The translations under genes and the position numbers were made by a program. From a bacterium (GTDB lineage: Bacteria; Acidobacteriota; Thermoanaerobaculia; Multivoradales; J023), in the NCBI GenBank assembly GCA_024226315.1, contig JAAELT010000322.1:1-36891 (forward strand): a stretch of DNA of 36,891 bases, given 5' to 3'. Position 1 is the first letter of the stretch; the number at the start of each line of letters is the position of its first letter. The notes under the pieces are model-generated. The model made no database searches. It worked only from the letters and a program-made list of their open reading frames with translations, and had not been told where the DNA came from. Of this stretch, positions 27,258-36,891 are shown piece by piece.

Positions 27258-29345
27258 ATGACCCGAACCCGATCTGGCCTCGTCCTGTTTCTGACCGTGC
27301 TGCTGCTCGCGCCCGCGGGTGCCGCCCTGGCCGAGCAACACAGCAAGACCACGGGGCTCGCCGCCAGCGAAGCCGCCATGCCGGACCTGATTCCGCGTGA
27401 AGTGCTGTTCGGCAACCCCGACCGCGCCGGCGTGCGCATCAGCCCGAACGGCAAGAACATTTCCTACCTCTCCGCCGTCGACGGGGTGCTCAACGTCTGG
27501 GTCGGCCCGATGGACGATCCGTCGGCCGCCAAGCCGGTGACCAACGACACCAAGCGCGGCATCCGCATCTACTTCTGGGCCTACACCGGCGACGATGTGA
27601 TCTACCTCCAGGACAAGGACGGCGACGAGAACTGGCGCGCCTACGTGGTCAATCTGAAGAGCGGCGAGGAGAAAGATCTGACCCCGCTCGAAGGCGTGCG
27701 CGCCAACATCAACGGCGTCAGCCACAAGATCCCCGGCGAGATCCTGGTCGGCCTCAACGACCGCGACAAGCGCTACCACGACCTCTATCGCATCAACCTC
27801 GCCAGCGGCGAGCGCACCCTGGTGCAGCAGAACGACGGCTACCTGGGCTTCGTCTCGGACGACGACTACAACCTCAAGCTGGCGGCCAAGGTCGATCAGA
27901 CCGGCGCCATGCACATGGAGCGCAAGGGCGGCGACGGCTGGGAGCCCTTCCTCGAGATCGGCACCGAGGACAACATGACCACCGGCCCGGTGGGCTTCGA
28001 CAAGACGGGATCGACGCTCTACCTGCGCGATTCCAGGGATCGCAACACGTCGGCGCTCAAGGGCATCGACATGGCTACCGGTGAGGCGAAGGTGATCGCC
28101 GAGGACGGCCGCGCCGACGTCGGCCAGGCGCTGATGCACCCGACCGAGAACACCGTGCAGGCGGTTCGCGTCGATTACACCCGTGCCGAGTGGAAGATCC
28201 TCGACGACTCGATCCAGGGTGACTTCGACTACCTGAAGACGGTCAACGACGGCGACTTCGTGATCGGCTCGCGCACCCTCGACGACCAGGAGTGGATCGT
28301 AATCTTCTTCGAGGACGCGGGTCCGGTGCAGTACTACCACTACGACCGCGAGGCGAAGAAGGCCGACTACCTGTTCAGCAACCGCAAGGCGCTCGACGGC
28401 GTCGAGCTGGCGAAGATGCATCCGCGGGTGCTGAAATCGCGCGACGGTCTCGACCTGGTGAGCTATCTCACCCTGCCTCAGGGCACCGACGTCGACGCCG
28501 ACGGCAAGCCGGCCGAGGCGCTGCCGATGGTGCTGTTCGTCCACGGCGGGCCGTGGGCGCGCGACCGCTGGGGCTACAACCCCTGGCACCAGTGGCTGTC
28601 CAATCGCGGCTACGCCGTGCTGTCGGTCAACTACCGCGGTTCTTCCGGCTTCGGCAAGGACTTCCTGAACGCCGCCAACATGGAGTGGTCGGGCAAGATG
28701 CACGACGACCTGATCGATGCCGTCGACTGGGCGATCGCGGAGGGCATCGCCGATCCCGAGCGGGTCGCCATTGGCGGCGGCTCCTACGGCGGCTACGCCA
28801 CCCTGGTGGGCATGACCTTCACCCCCGAGCGCTTCGCCTGCGGCGTCGACATCGTCGGCCCGTCGAGCATGATCACCCTGCTCGAGAACGTACCGCCCTA
28901 CTGGCGGCCGTTCCTGCCGGCGATGACCCAGCGCGTGGGCGATCCCAATACCGTCGAGGGCCGCCGCTACCTGCGCTCGATCTCGCCGCTCACCCACGTC
29001 GAGGAGATCGTGCGGCCGCTGCTGATCGGCCAGGGCGCCAACGACCCGCGGGTCACCCAGGTCGAGAGCGACCAGATCGTCGAGGCGATGCTCGAGAAGG
29101 AGCTGCCGGTCACCTACGTGCTCTATTCCGACGAAGGGCACGGTTTCCGCCGGCCGGAGAACAGCCTGTCGTTCAACGCCGTCGCCGAGGCCTTCTTCGC
29201 CGAGCACCTGGGCGGCCGCTTCGAGCCCATCGGCGACGACTTCGAGGGCTCCTCGATCGAGGTGCCGACCGGCGCCGAGCACGTCCCGGGCCTCGATGAG
29301 GCGCTGCTGCAGCGCACGGTGGTCGAGGAGAGCAAGGGCCCGTAG
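27258..29345 (+). CDS. Secreted S9 family peptidase, complete
   Basis: A 695-aa protein; the ATG at 27258 has GGAG 7 bases upstream and opens into a signal peptide (LVLFLTVLLLAPAGAALA). A beta-propeller region follows (about residues 50-400), then the hydrolase domain. VLFVHGGPWARDRWGYN is the oxyanion segment, Ser509 sits in GGSYGGY, Asp596 in GANDPRV and His628 in DEGHGF, so the triad is intact. This is the acylaminoacyl/S9C-like group of periplasmic oligopeptidases. It differs clearly from the truncated S9 enzyme at the left edge, which lacks the HGGPW form and has the acidic insertion. An intrinsic terminator follows. Confidence 0.96.
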   Translation: MTRTRSGLVLFLTVLLLAPAGAALAEQHSKTTGLAASEAAMPDLIPREVLFGNPDRAGVRISPNGKNISYLSAVDGVLNVWVGPMDDPSAAKPVTNDTKRGIRIYFWAYTGDDVIYLQDKDGDENWRAYVVNLKSGEEKDLTPLEGVRANINGVSHKIPGEILVGLNDRDKRYHDLYRINLASGERTLVQQNDGYLGFVSDDDYNLKLAAKVDQTGAMHMERKGGDGWEPFLEIGTEDNMTTGPVGFDKTGSTLYLRDSRDRNTSALKGIDMATGEAKVIAEDGRADVGQALMHPTENTVQAVRVDYTRAEWKILDDSIQGDFDYLKTVNDGDFVIGSRTLDDQEWIVIFFEDAGPVQYYHYDREAKKADYLFSNRKALDGVELAKMHPRVLKSRDGLDLVSYLTLPQGTDVDADGKPAEALPMVLFVHGGPWARDRWGYNPWHQWLSNRGYAVLSVNYRGSSGFGKDFLNAANMEWSGKMHDDLIDAVDWAIAEGIADPERVAIGGGSYGGYATLVGMTFTPERFACGVDIVGPSSMITLLENVPPYWRPFLPAMTQRVGDPNTVEGRRYLRSISPLTHVEEIVRPLLIGQGANDPRVTQVESDQIVEAMLEKELPVTYVLYSDEGHGFRRPENSLSFNAVAEAFFAEHLGGRFEPIGDDFEGSSIEVPTGAEHVPGLDEALLQRTVVEESKGP

Positions 29346-29373
29346 AAGTCTAGCCCTGCTTGTGTCACGAACG

Positions 29374-29409
29374 AGGGACGAGCCATCTACGGCTCGTCCC
29401 TTTCCTTTT
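29374..29409 (+). terminator. Intrinsic terminator after the S9 peptidase
   Basis: An 11-bp perfect stem (AGGGACGAGCC / GGCTCGTCCCT) with a 6-base loop is followed by a T-rich tail. It begins 28 bases after the stop codon and separates this gene from the next. Confidence 0.9.
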
Positions 29410-29441
29410 CGTGAAGGTCCGGTAGGATCAGGCACCGGATC

Positions 29442-32117
29442 ATGATTGAGACGTGTGCAGGCCGCCGTGGCGCGGTGCTCATCCTGGCGGCTGCCCTGTG
29501 GACCGCCGCCGGCCCCGGCGTTGCCCGTGCGCGGCAGGGAGCACCTCCGGCGCGGGAAGGCGCTCCCACGGCACCGGCCCGCGCCACCCCGGCGCAGAAG
29601 CAGATTGCCGAGGACGAGGCGGCGCTCGAGCAGCTGGCGGCGCTCGAGCAGGAGCTGCGCGAAGCCGCGGCTGCCGATGAGGAGATCGCGTCCGGCCGGC
29701 TGGAGGAGGTCGCCGCTCTCGAGGAGCAGCTCGCCGAGGCCGAGCCGGGCAGCGAGGAGGCGGGCAACGTCTTCGACCGCGCCAAGGAACTGGTGGTCGG
29801 TGCCGTCGCCGACCTGCGGGCCGCGATCGGCCGCGCCGAAGCGCCGTCGGCGGTGCCGGACTTCGGGCGGCGCCTGGCCGAGGGCCTGGCGGCCTTCGCG
29901 ACAACCGACAGGCCGGCCACCGGGGGCGCGGTGTCGAGCGCCGAGCTGGCGCGGCTCGAAGAGCTCTATGAGCTGCGGGAGGAGAAGACCCGCAAGCTCG
30001 AGGAGCTCGAGGCGCGGCTCCAGGAGGAGTCGCGGGAGCGCCACGGTGCCTATGCCAGCCGCCTGTGGCAGTTGGGCCTGGATTCGCTGGAGCAGCTGCC
30101 CGACGAGCGCCGCGACCGGCTGTCTTCGCTCACCCGCGAACGCTGGGACGAAATCCTGTACGACTTCGACGTCGCGCGCCTGGTGGCGGAGGTGCAATGG
30201 TTCCGGCTGCGCAAGATGATCGCCGATCTGCCCTCGTTGCTCCGCGATTTCTTCGCCGCCGTCACCGTCGGCGGCGCGCTGTTTCGCGTGATGCTGGTGG
30301 TGCTGCTGTGGCGGTGGGCCCAGCGCCGGCGGCCGGGGGTCCTGGAACGCCTGCGGCGGCGGGCCGCCGATCATCCCCGAGCGCGGGTGGCCGCGGAGCT
30401 GGTCGCGGCGGCGGCGCCGTGGGGCATTTTCCTGCTCGGCCTGGCGGCGCTGCACTGGGCGCTCGGCCCCAAGCTCTCGGACCTACCGATCATCGGCCCG
30501 TTGATCTTCGTCCTGGCCGCGATCTACGGCGCCTTTCGCCTGGCCGACGACCTGGTTGTGGGCGTGCTCCTGGCCGGCGCCGAGCACACCGCGTTCGAGG
30601 TCACCCCCGAGCGGCGCCGGCGTCTGGGCCGCAGCGTCCGCCGGGTGCTGATCGTGGCGGTGGTGATGTTCCTGTTGCCCGCCTTCTATTTCTACCGGCT
30701 CGAGGGCGGGGTGCTCTACGATGCTCTGCGCGAGATCGCTCGGTGGGTGGTACTGGCCGCAACCCTGGTGGAGCTGGCGACCTGGCGCCGCGAGCTCGCC
30801 GACGCCTGCCTGGCGATGCGCTCGGCCGGCGGTTGGGCCAACTTGCAACGCCGCACCCGCGACCGCCCGTTCGGGGTCCTGCTGGCGCCCTTCTCGTTCC
30901 TGTGGCTGGCCGGCCGTGGCCTGTGGGCGCTGGGTCAGGAGATCGCGTCGGGCTATGCCGGCACCCGGCTCGCCACTACCTACCTGGCGCGGCGGCGGAT
31001 CGAGAAAGAGGCCGAGGAGCGGGGCTACGCCGACGTCTCGATCGACAGCCTGCCGGCGGGCCTCGTCGAAGCGCTCGACGAGCGGGTGCGCCCGGGAGAC
31101 GCCGTCGCCGCCGACACCATCCCGGGTCTCGAGGCGGCGTGCCGATCGGTGGCGCAGTGGCGCCGGGGCGAGGGCGGCGGCGCCTTCCTGCTCGCCGGTG
31201 AGCAGGGCATCGGCAAGCGCGCCTGGATCGATCGCTTCTGCGCCCGGGAGCCGGTGGCGGCTCGGCTGCGGCTCGACCGGCGCCTGACCGAGCCGCGGGA
31301 GCTGATCGACTGGCTGGCGCGCCATCTCCTCGGCGAGGGCGAGACCGTCGCCAGCCGGTCCGAGCTGGCCGAGCGCCTGGGCGCCGGCGAGCGCTCGATC
31401 GTCGTCCTCGAGGGCGCCGAGAACCTCTTTCTCGCCCGCGTCGACGGCTACCGCGCGCTCGCCGAGATGGCGGCGCTGGCCGGCGAGACACGGCTCGAGG
31501 TGTTCTGGATGCTGTCGATGGAGGGTCTGGCGTTCAACCACCTGCGGGCGACGGCCAAAGAGCTGACCTACCTGGGCCACGTGGCGGAGCTGCCGGACTG
31601 GCCGGAGAAGCGGATCCGGGAGCTGCTGCTGCGGCGTCTGGCCGCCGGCGGTTTCACCGCCAACTGGGCGGAGCTGTTGGGCGCGGCCGGCTCCGGCGAG
31701 GACGCCGAGGCGCGAAGGCGCGAGGGCGAGACCGCCTTCATCAGCCTGCTGTCCGACTTCGCGGACGGCAATCCCCAGGTGGCGCTGCACTACTTCCTGC
31801 GCTCGCTGGTGCCGGGCGGTAACGGCTCGCGCGCGGAGCTCACCGTGCGCCCGTTCCGGCCGCCGCCCGAGAGCCAGCTCGCCGACATGCGCACCGAGGC
31901 CTTCTTCCTGCTCGCCGCCGTCGCTCGCCACGGCAACCTGACCCTGGAGGAGGCGTCGAGCGTCTCCGGCTACCCGCCGGCGCTGGCCGGCATCCTCCTC
32001 ACCCGGCTCTTGGACCTCGGCGCCCTGGCCGCCGACGGCGAGCGCTATCGCGTCACCAGCCACTGGCAGCCGACGGTGTTCCGTCTGCTGCGCCGGCGCA
32101 ACGTCCTGGTGTCTTGA
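29442..32117 (+). CDS. Coiled-coil, multi-TM protein with degenerate P-loop domain, paired with MscS
   Basis: An 891-aa protein from an ATG at 29442. Order of parts: a signal segment (LILAAALWTAAGPGVARA), a Glu/Ala-rich periplasmic coiled coil (about 50-110 and 165-205), some five or six membrane helices between about 270 and 520, and a cytoplasmic C-terminal half. The latter has a P-loop-like LLAGEQGIGKRAW (586-593), where the Ser/Thr after Lys is Arg, and IVVLEGAENLF in the Walker B position without an Asp pair. It may bind but not hydrolyse nucleotide. A winged-helix-like segment lies at the end (about 825-885). The N-terminal coiled coil plus helices resembles the extended domains of large MscS/MscK channels. 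It is 19 bases before an MscS gene and I know of no name for this pair. Confidence 0.75.
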   Translation: MIETCAGRRGAVLILAAALWTAAGPGVARARQGAPPAREGAPTAPARATPAQKQIAEDEAALEQLAALEQELREAAAADEEIASGRLEEVAALEEQLAEAEPGSEEAGNVFDRAKELVVGAVADLRAAIGRAEAPSAVPDFGRRLAEGLAAFATTDRPATGGAVSSAELARLEELYELREEKTRKLEELEARLQEESRERHGAYASRLWQLGLDSLEQLPDERRDRLSSLTRERWDEILYDFDVARLVAEVQWFRLRKMIADLPSLLRDFFAAVTVGGALFRVMLVVLLWRWAQRRRPGVLERLRRRAADHPRARVAAELVAAAAPWGIFLLGLAALHWALGPKLSDLPIIGPLIFVLAAIYGAFRLADDLVVGVLLAGAEHTAFEVTPERRRRLGRSVRRVLIVAVVMFLLPAFYFYRLEGGVLYDALREIARWVVLAATLVELATWRRELADACLAMRSAGGWANLQRRTRDRPFGVLLAPFSFLWLAGRGLWALGQEIASGYAGTRLATTYLARRRIEKEAEERGYADVSIDSLPAGLVEALDERVRPGDAVAADTIPGLEAACRSVAQWRRGEGGGAFLLAGEQGIGKRAWIDRFCAREPVAARLRLDRRLTEPRELIDWLARHLLGEGETVASRSELAERLGAGERSIVVLEGAENLFLARVDGYRALAEMAALAGETRLEVFWMLSMEGLAFNHLRATAKELTYLGHVAELPDWPEKRIRELLLRRLAAGGFTANWAELLGAAGSGEDAEARRREGETAFISLLSDFADGNPQVALHYFLRSLVPGGNGSRAELTVRPFRPPPESQLADMRTEAFFLLAAVARHGNLTLEEASSVSGYPPALAGILLTRLLDLGALAADGERYRVTSHWQPTVFRLLRRRNVLVS

Positions 32118-32136
32118 GACCGGAGGAGCCGCCGCG

Positions 32137-32943
<807 letters not shown>

Positions 32944-32967
32944 GCGGGGATCCTCTCGAACGCAGTG

Positions 32968-32997
32968 GGATTCCTGCGGCGCGCGCCGACTGAATCC
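32968..32997 (+). terminator. Possible hairpin after mscS
   Basis: Outer arms GGATTC/GAATCC (32968-32973, 32992-32997) enclose the palindrome GGCGCGCGCC (32978-32987). There is no T-run, so it is only a candidate terminator. Confidence 0.35.
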
Positions 32998-33027
32998 AGG
33001 CGGGTTCCGCATGGCGAAGAATCCTGT

Positions 33028-33056
33028 TTGACGTCTCAGCGTATCTATAGGACACT
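33028..33056 (+). promoter_or_regulatory. Weak promoter candidate for the STAND regulator
   Basis: TTGACG (33028-33033) is followed after 17 bases by GACACT, which matches the -10 consensus at only 3 of 6 positions. The region is less GC-rich than its flanks. Transcription would start about 65 bases before the ATG at 33131. Confidence 0.25.
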
Positions 33057-33130
33057 GTGCGTAGGAATCGTCCGACATCCGGGCCGTATCAGAAAGGTCG
33101 AGAGAAGACAGGTGCTCGGGGAGCTTCTCG

Positions 33131-35863
33131 ATGGGTGATCGCCACCGCTCGTCACTGATCAGGGCAAAGTTGAATCCGCCGCGGCTGGCGGCCGGTGTGG
33201 TCGGCCGGCCGCGGCTGGTGGAACGGCTGGAGCGCGGCCGGCGGCTGCCACTTGGGCTGACCTGCGCGCCCGCCGGCTACGGCAAGAGCACGCTGGTGGC
33301 GAGCTGGCTCGAGGATTCCGGCGGTCCGGCGCACCAGCACCCCTTCGCCTGGCTGTCGCTCGACGAGGCCGACAGCGACCTGTCGCTGTTCGTGGAGTAC
33401 CTGGTTGTGGCGATACACAATGTGCCCGCCGTCCGGGGCGTCGCTCCCGGCGCTTGTGCCGAGACCCTGGCCATGGCGGCGGCGCCGGACCCACGGCCGA
33501 CCGTGGTCGGCGCCTGCCTGGTCAACGAGCTGGAAGCGCTGGCCGGGGACCTGACCGACGACCTCGTCCTGGTGCTCGACGACTACCACCTGATCCACGG
33601 CACCGCTGTACACGAGCTGATCAGCCACCTGCTGCGCTACCCGCCCCGCCGCCTCCACCTCGAGATCCTGGCACGTTTCGACCCGCCGCTGCCGCTGCAT
33701 ACGCTGCGCGCCCACGGTCAGGTGAGCGAGATCCGTGCCCACGACCTGCGCTTCACGGACGAGGAGTCGAGGGCCTTCTTCGACAGTGCTCTCGGCGAGG
33801 TGCCCGGAGCACGGACCCTGGCGCGGCTGGAGCAGCTAACCGAGGGCTGGGTGGTGGGCATGCGGCTGGCGGCCCTGCTCGGCGCCGGGCAGGACGATCT
33901 CGACGCCTTTCTGGCCCGGCTCGACGGCACCCCGGAACAGTTGCAGCAGTACTTCGTCTCCGAGGTGCTGGAGCGACAGCCCGCCGAGCTGCGGCGAAGC
34001 CTGCTCCGGGCGTCGCTGGTGCAGCCGTTTTGCGCCGGTCTCCTGGACGAGCTGTTCCGCGACACCGGCGACGAATCGGAGCCGGTGCGGGGCGGCGAGG
34101 ACTTCATCGAGTGGCTCGAGCGGAGCGGTCTGTTCCTGATCGCGCTCGATGCCCGCCACCAGTGGTTCCGCTTCCATCACCTGTTCCGCAAGCTGCTGTT
34201 GGAGCAGCTGCGTCACGACGCCGATGCCGGCGAGATCGACGGTCTCCGCCGGCGGGCGGCCGGCTGGCTCGAGGCCAGGGGTCACCTGGAAGAGGCGATG
34301 ACGCAGTACGGGAGCTGCCGGGACGAGGCCGCGGCCGCCGATCTGGTCAAGCGCCACCGGCACCAGCTGACCCGCGACGAGGAGTGGAACCGGCTGGGAC
34401 GCTGGCTCGAAGCGCTGACCGAGGAGCTGGTGCGCGTCGACGTCGAGCTCCTGGTGACGCGGGCCTGGTTGTGCGAGAACCGGTTCCGCTATGCCGAGTT
34501 GTGGGAGATCCTGGACGAGATCGAGGCCCGCGCCCCCGCCGACGAGGTGCCCGCGAGCCTGCGTGGCGAGATCGACGCACTGGCGGGCGGCCGCCACTAC
34601 ATCGCCTGTGACGCGCCGCGGTCGGTGGCGGCCAGCGACCGCGCGCTGGCCGCCATCCCGGCGGAGCACCCGAGCGAGCGGGGCTTCGCCCTGGTGGTGA
34701 GCTGCCTGGCCCACCAGATGAACGGCGACCTCGAGCGCGCCGAGTCGGTGGCGCTGGCGGCCCTCGGGGACCCGGGCCACGGCGACACCTACCACACCCG
34801 GATCCTCATCGGCCTGTGCCTGGTCTACTGGATGGACGGCGACGTGGCGCGGGTGATTCGCACCGCCCGCGAGCTGATCGCCCGGGGCGAGCGGCTCGGC
34901 CTCGACGAGTCGAAAGCCTTCGGCCGCTATTTCCTGGGCGTCGGCAGCTACGAGCGCGGCGACCTGGAGGCCGCCGAGGCGGCGCTGGCGCCGCTGGTGG
35001 AGCGCCGGTCGCAGCCAAACATCCAGAACTGGGCGCACGCCGCCTTCGTGCTGGCGCTGACGCGCCTGGCGGCCGGCGACGCCGGGCAGGCCCGGGAGAT
35101 CGCGTCGAAGGTGGCGGCGCGGGCGCTCGAGCTCCAGAACCCCGAGCTGCTGACCCTGGCCGAGGCCTTCGAGGCGGAGCTGGCGCTGCGCCGGGGCCGC
35201 GTGCGAGAGGCCGCGCTGTGGGCGCGCTCCCACCGGCCGGTGGTAGGCGTTCCGCGGCACCGCTTCTTCGTGCCCGAGCTGACGGCGGTCAAGGTGCTCC
35301 TGGCCGAGGGCTCGGACGGCTGCCGTCAGCGCGCCGGCGAGCTGCTCGGGCGTCTGCGGGAGAGCCTGTCGGCGAATCACAACCGGCGGGTCCTGGTCGA
35401 GGTGCTGTGCCTGCAGGCGCTGCTGGCGGATCGGGAGGGTAGGAGGCGCGCGGCTCTGGACGACCTGCGCCGCGCCGTCGAGATCGCCGAGCCGCGCGGC
35501 CTGATGCGGCCGCTGCTCGATCTCGGACCCGACCTGATCAGCCTCCTGGGGCGGCTCGACTCCGAGCCGGCGGCATCCCTGCGCCGGGCGCTGCTGGCGG
35601 CGGTGCCGAGCCCGCCCCAGGCTCCGTCCGCCGCCGCGTCCGCGGCTGCGCCTTCGCCGGTCGAGGAGCTGAGCGACCGCGAGCTCGACGTGCTCGGTCT
35701 GCTCGCCGAGCGGCTGAGCAACAAGGAGATCGCCGCTGAGCTCTACCTGTCGCCGGCCACGGTCAAGCGCCACAACTCCAACATCTTCCAGAAGCTCCAC
35801 GTCAGGCGCCGCCGCCAGGCGGTGGTGAAGGCGCGCGACCTCGGCCTCCTGAGCCCCGGCTGA
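33131..35863 (+). CDS. MalT/LuxR-type STAND transcription regulator
   Basis: A 910-aa protein from an ATG at 33131. It starts with a MalT-like segment (LIRAKLNPPRL...VGRPRLVERL), then a STAND NTPase: Walker A APAGYGKST (46-54) and Walker B LVLVLDDYHLI (Asp150-Asp151). The middle (about 350-800) is a helical, TPR-like sensor region (for example LARGERLGLDESKAF, GQAREIASKVAARALELQ). The end is a LuxR HTH (about 843-905) with LSDRELDVLGLLAERLSNKEIAAELYLS and TVKRHNSNIFQKLHV, split here into two pieces; key residues are intact. Such regulators bind an inducer through the repeats and ATP through the STAND core before activating promoters. The likely targets are its downstream neighbours. Confidence 0.94.
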   Translation: MGDRHRSSLIRAKLNPPRLAAGVVGRPRLVERLERGRRLPLGLTCAPAGYGKSTLVASWLEDSGGPAHQHPFAWLSLDEADSDLSLFVEYLVVAIHNVPAVRGVAPGACAETLAMAAAPDPRPTVVGACLVNELEALAGDLTDDLVLVLDDYHLIHGTAVHELISHLLRYPPRRLHLEILARFDPPLPLHTLRAHGQVSEIRAHDLRFTDEESRAFFDSALGEVPGARTLARLEQLTEGWVVGMRLAALLGAGQDDLDAFLARLDGTPEQLQQYFVSEVLERQPAELRRSLLRASLVQPFCAGLLDELFRDTGDESEPVRGGEDFIEWLERSGLFLIALDARHQWFRFHHLFRKLLLEQLRHDADAGEIDGLRRRAAGWLEARGHLEEAMTQYGSCRDEAAAADLVKRHRHQLTRDEEWNRLGRWLEALTEELVRVDVELLVTRAWLCENRFRYAELWEILDEIEARAPADEVPASLRGEIDALAGGRHYIACDAPRSVAASDRALAAIPAEHPSERGFALVVSCLAHQMNGDLERAESVALAALGDPGHGDTYHTRILIGLCLVYWMDGDVARVIRTARELIARGERLGLDESKAFGRYFLGVGSYERGDLEAAEAALAPLVERRSQPNIQNWAHAAFVLALTRLAAGDAGQAREIASKVAARALELQNPELLTLAEAFEAELALRRGRVREAALWARSHRPVVGVPRHRFFVPELTAVKVLLAEGSDGCRQRAGELLGRLRESLSANHNRRVLVEVLCLQALLADREGRRRAALDDLRRAVEIAEPRGLMRPLLDLGPDLISLLGRLDSEPAASLRRALLAAVPSPPQAPSAAASAAAPSPVEELSDRELDVLGLLAERLSNKEIAAELYLSPATVKRHNSNIFQKLHVRRRRQAVVKARDLGLLSPG

Positions 35864-36009
35864 CCGCGGCTCGGCCACGCCCGCGGGCCAGATGGGACTT
35901 TTTTACAACTTTTCGGGCCATGCGCCGCGAGCAGGGTCTCCGTAGGCTGCTCACAGCTCATCGAACGAAAGACGCGGCGGGCGCATGCCCGGCCGCGAGC
36001 GGAGCGCCC

Positions 36010-36345
36010 ATGACGATAGCCGAGCCCGCCCTCTACCAGATCCGCGTCCAGGGTCGCCTGGATCCGTCGTGGTCGGACCGCCTGGCGGGCATGATGATCG
36101 AGACCGACCAGTCGGCCTCGTCGCCGGTCACCACCCTGACCGGCGAGTTGATCGATCAGTCGGCGCTCCACGGAGTGTTCAACACGCTGCTCGAGCTGCA
36201 CCTGCCGATCCTGTCGGCGCAGTGTCTCACCGGACCGGAACGGACGAGTGACGCGGAGGCGGACCCCTCGGCATGCCTGAGAGGCCGGCGGGGCCATGGA
36301 AGAAGACGCTCGAGACATCTCGAACAAGCAAGGAGAGAATCATGA
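36010..36345 (+). CDS. Small protein of a family found near LuxR/MalT-type regulators
   Basis: The gene gives 111 aa from the ATG at 36010, with GGAG 5 bases before it. The core has YQIRVQGRLDPSWSDRLAG, a hydrophobic middle, LTGELIDQSALHG and a C-terminal LELHLPILS. I recall this layout (YQIRV...LDxxWS...LTG..xDQxALHG...LPLLS) as a recurring small protein next to LuxR-type regulators in Chloroflexota, myxobacteria and actinomycetes; function unknown to me. The C-terminal 40 residues are charged and Arg-rich and may be less conserved. Its TGA overlaps the next ATG (ATGA). It is not secreted. The longer frame from 35920 lacks a ribosome site. Confidence 0.75.
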   Translation: MTIAEPALYQIRVQGRLDPSWSDRLAGMMIETDQSASSPVTTLTGELIDQSALHGVFNTLLELHLPILSAQCLTGPERTSDAEADPSACLRGRRGHGRRRSRHLEQARRES

Positions 36346-36891
36346 GATCGAAGTGGATCCTTTGTGTTGCGTTCCTGGCCGCGGGCACGGCCACGACGGC
36401 GCTGGCGCAGTCCGACGCCGACATCCAGGCGGTCCCCAGGGTCGCGGCGCCCCAAAAGCAGGTACCGAATACCAATGCCATGATCTGGCGCTTCATCGGC
36501 CCCATGACCGGTACCAGGGGCTCGGTGGTGCTGGGTCACCCGACCGAGACCAGCGTGTTCTACCACGGGGCGTCCGGGGGGCTGTGGAAGACCCCGGATG
36601 CCGGGCAGACCTGGATTCCAGTAGGTGATGGCCAGTTTGGCACCAGTTCCGTGGGCGCCATGGAAATCTCGTTGTCCAACCCGAGCATCATGTATGTCGG
36701 CATGGGTGAGCCGCAGATGCGTAACAACGTCAGTTGGGGTGACGGTGTCTACAAATCCGTGGATGGCGGTGAGACCTGGACGCACCTGGGCCTGGAAGAA
36801 ACCCACCACATCGCCCAGATCAGGATTCATCCGACCGACCCGGATATTGTCTACGTGGCAGCCTACGGCCACGCCTTTGGTCCCAACCCGG
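36342..36891 (+). CDS. Secreted Asp-box/BNR repeat (sortilin/sialidase-like) protein, 3' end cut by the window
   Basis: The ATG at 36342 has AGGAG 6-7 bases before it and opens into a signal peptide (WILCVAFLAAGTATTALAQ). The 183 visible residues show Asp-box motifs SxDxGxTW-like: TPDAGQTW and SVDGGETW, with the glycine-rich surroundings of a seven-bladed or larger beta-propeller (SGGLWKTPDAG, VYKSVDGG). These proteins bind or cleave glycans or act as extracellular scaffolds; the visible part cannot tell. It is coupled to the small gene by ATGA overlap. Confidence 0.88.
   Translation, partial: MRSKWILCVAFLAAGTATTALAQSDADIQAVPRVAAPQKQVPNTNAMIWRFIGPMTGTRGSVVLGHPTETSVFYHGASGGLWKTPDAGQTWIPVGDGQFGTSSVGAMEISLSNPSIMYVGMGEPQMRNNVSWGDGVYKSVDGGETWTHLGLEETHHIAQIRIHPTDPDIVYVAAYGHAFGPNP

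Noticed and set aside
27048..30455. 1135-codon minus-strand frame antisense to the S9 peptidase and the 891-aa gene
   Set aside because: It mirrors two well-supported genes, has no recognisable domain, and crosses the intrinsic terminator. Long antisense frames are expected in DNA this GC-rich.
33836..35878. 680-codon minus-strand frame antisense to the STAND regulator
   Set aside because: It is low-complexity (Gln, Gly, Arg, Leu), without motifs, and lies opposite a gene with intact Walker and HTH motifs.
35864..36009. Terminator or promoter after the STAND regulator
   Set aside because: The GCCCGCGGGC palindrome and a nearby T-run are separated and do not form a convincing terminator; no matching -35/-10 pair was found.

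Overview
The window looks like a chromosome segment of a high-GC, Gram-negative-type soil or sediment bacterium, most likely an acidobacterium of the Thermoanaerobaculia type. That placement is an inference. It rests on two secreted S9 peptidases, a fused zinc-ribbon/Ser-Thr kinase/TPR sensor, secreted TPR and Asp-box (BNR) proteins, a bacilliredoxin-like YtxJ outside the Firmicutes, and very GC-rich coding DNA. No rRNA, tRNA, CRISPR array, transposase or integrase was seen.

Left part (1-7022): a truncated secreted S9 peptidase and its overlapping lipoprotein gene, a YtxJ-type redox protein, a secreted protein of unknown function, and a membrane-anchored SGNH-hydrolase/TPR protein followed by a strong hairpin.

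Accessory part (7059-11848): this is the most interesting stretch. One minus-strand operon encodes a 70-aa acidic protein, a SIR2-like NADase-type protein and a 1027-aa orphan protein with an HELGH zinc-protease motif. It is preceded by a near-consensus sigma70 promoter with a palindrome over its -10 box, and an inverted repeat lies just upstream of the SIR2 start. Single-line hand counts put its GC near 62%, against about 72% in the neighbouring kinase gene. The layout resembles an anti-phage (abortive infection) operon. I do not recognise the SIR2 plus HExxH combination as a named system. A divergent endonuclease/exonuclease/phosphatase (EEP) family gene lies on the other side of the promoter region.

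Middle part (11849-21116): the EEP gene converges on a 1280-aa kinase/TPR sensor. Next come an orphan hydantoinase-B gene, a small unknown gene and an atypical Nramp-family transporter in a tight plus-strand group, then sfsA on the minus strand.

Right-middle part (21253-26000): a minus-strand cluster trxB > AAA ATPase (MoxR/ChlI type) > VWA protein > DUF4097-like secreted protein > trmL, with an ATGA overlap between trxB and the ATPase. The ATPase/VWA pair is the usual chaperone/chelatase-like module.

Right part (26245-36891): an alpha/beta hydrolase, a complete secreted S9 peptidase closed by a clear intrinsic terminator, a coiled-coil/multi-TM protein with a degenerate P-loop paired with an MscS channel, a MalT/LuxR-type STAND regulator, a small protein of a family I recall near such regulators, and the start of a secreted Asp-box repeat protein at the window edge.
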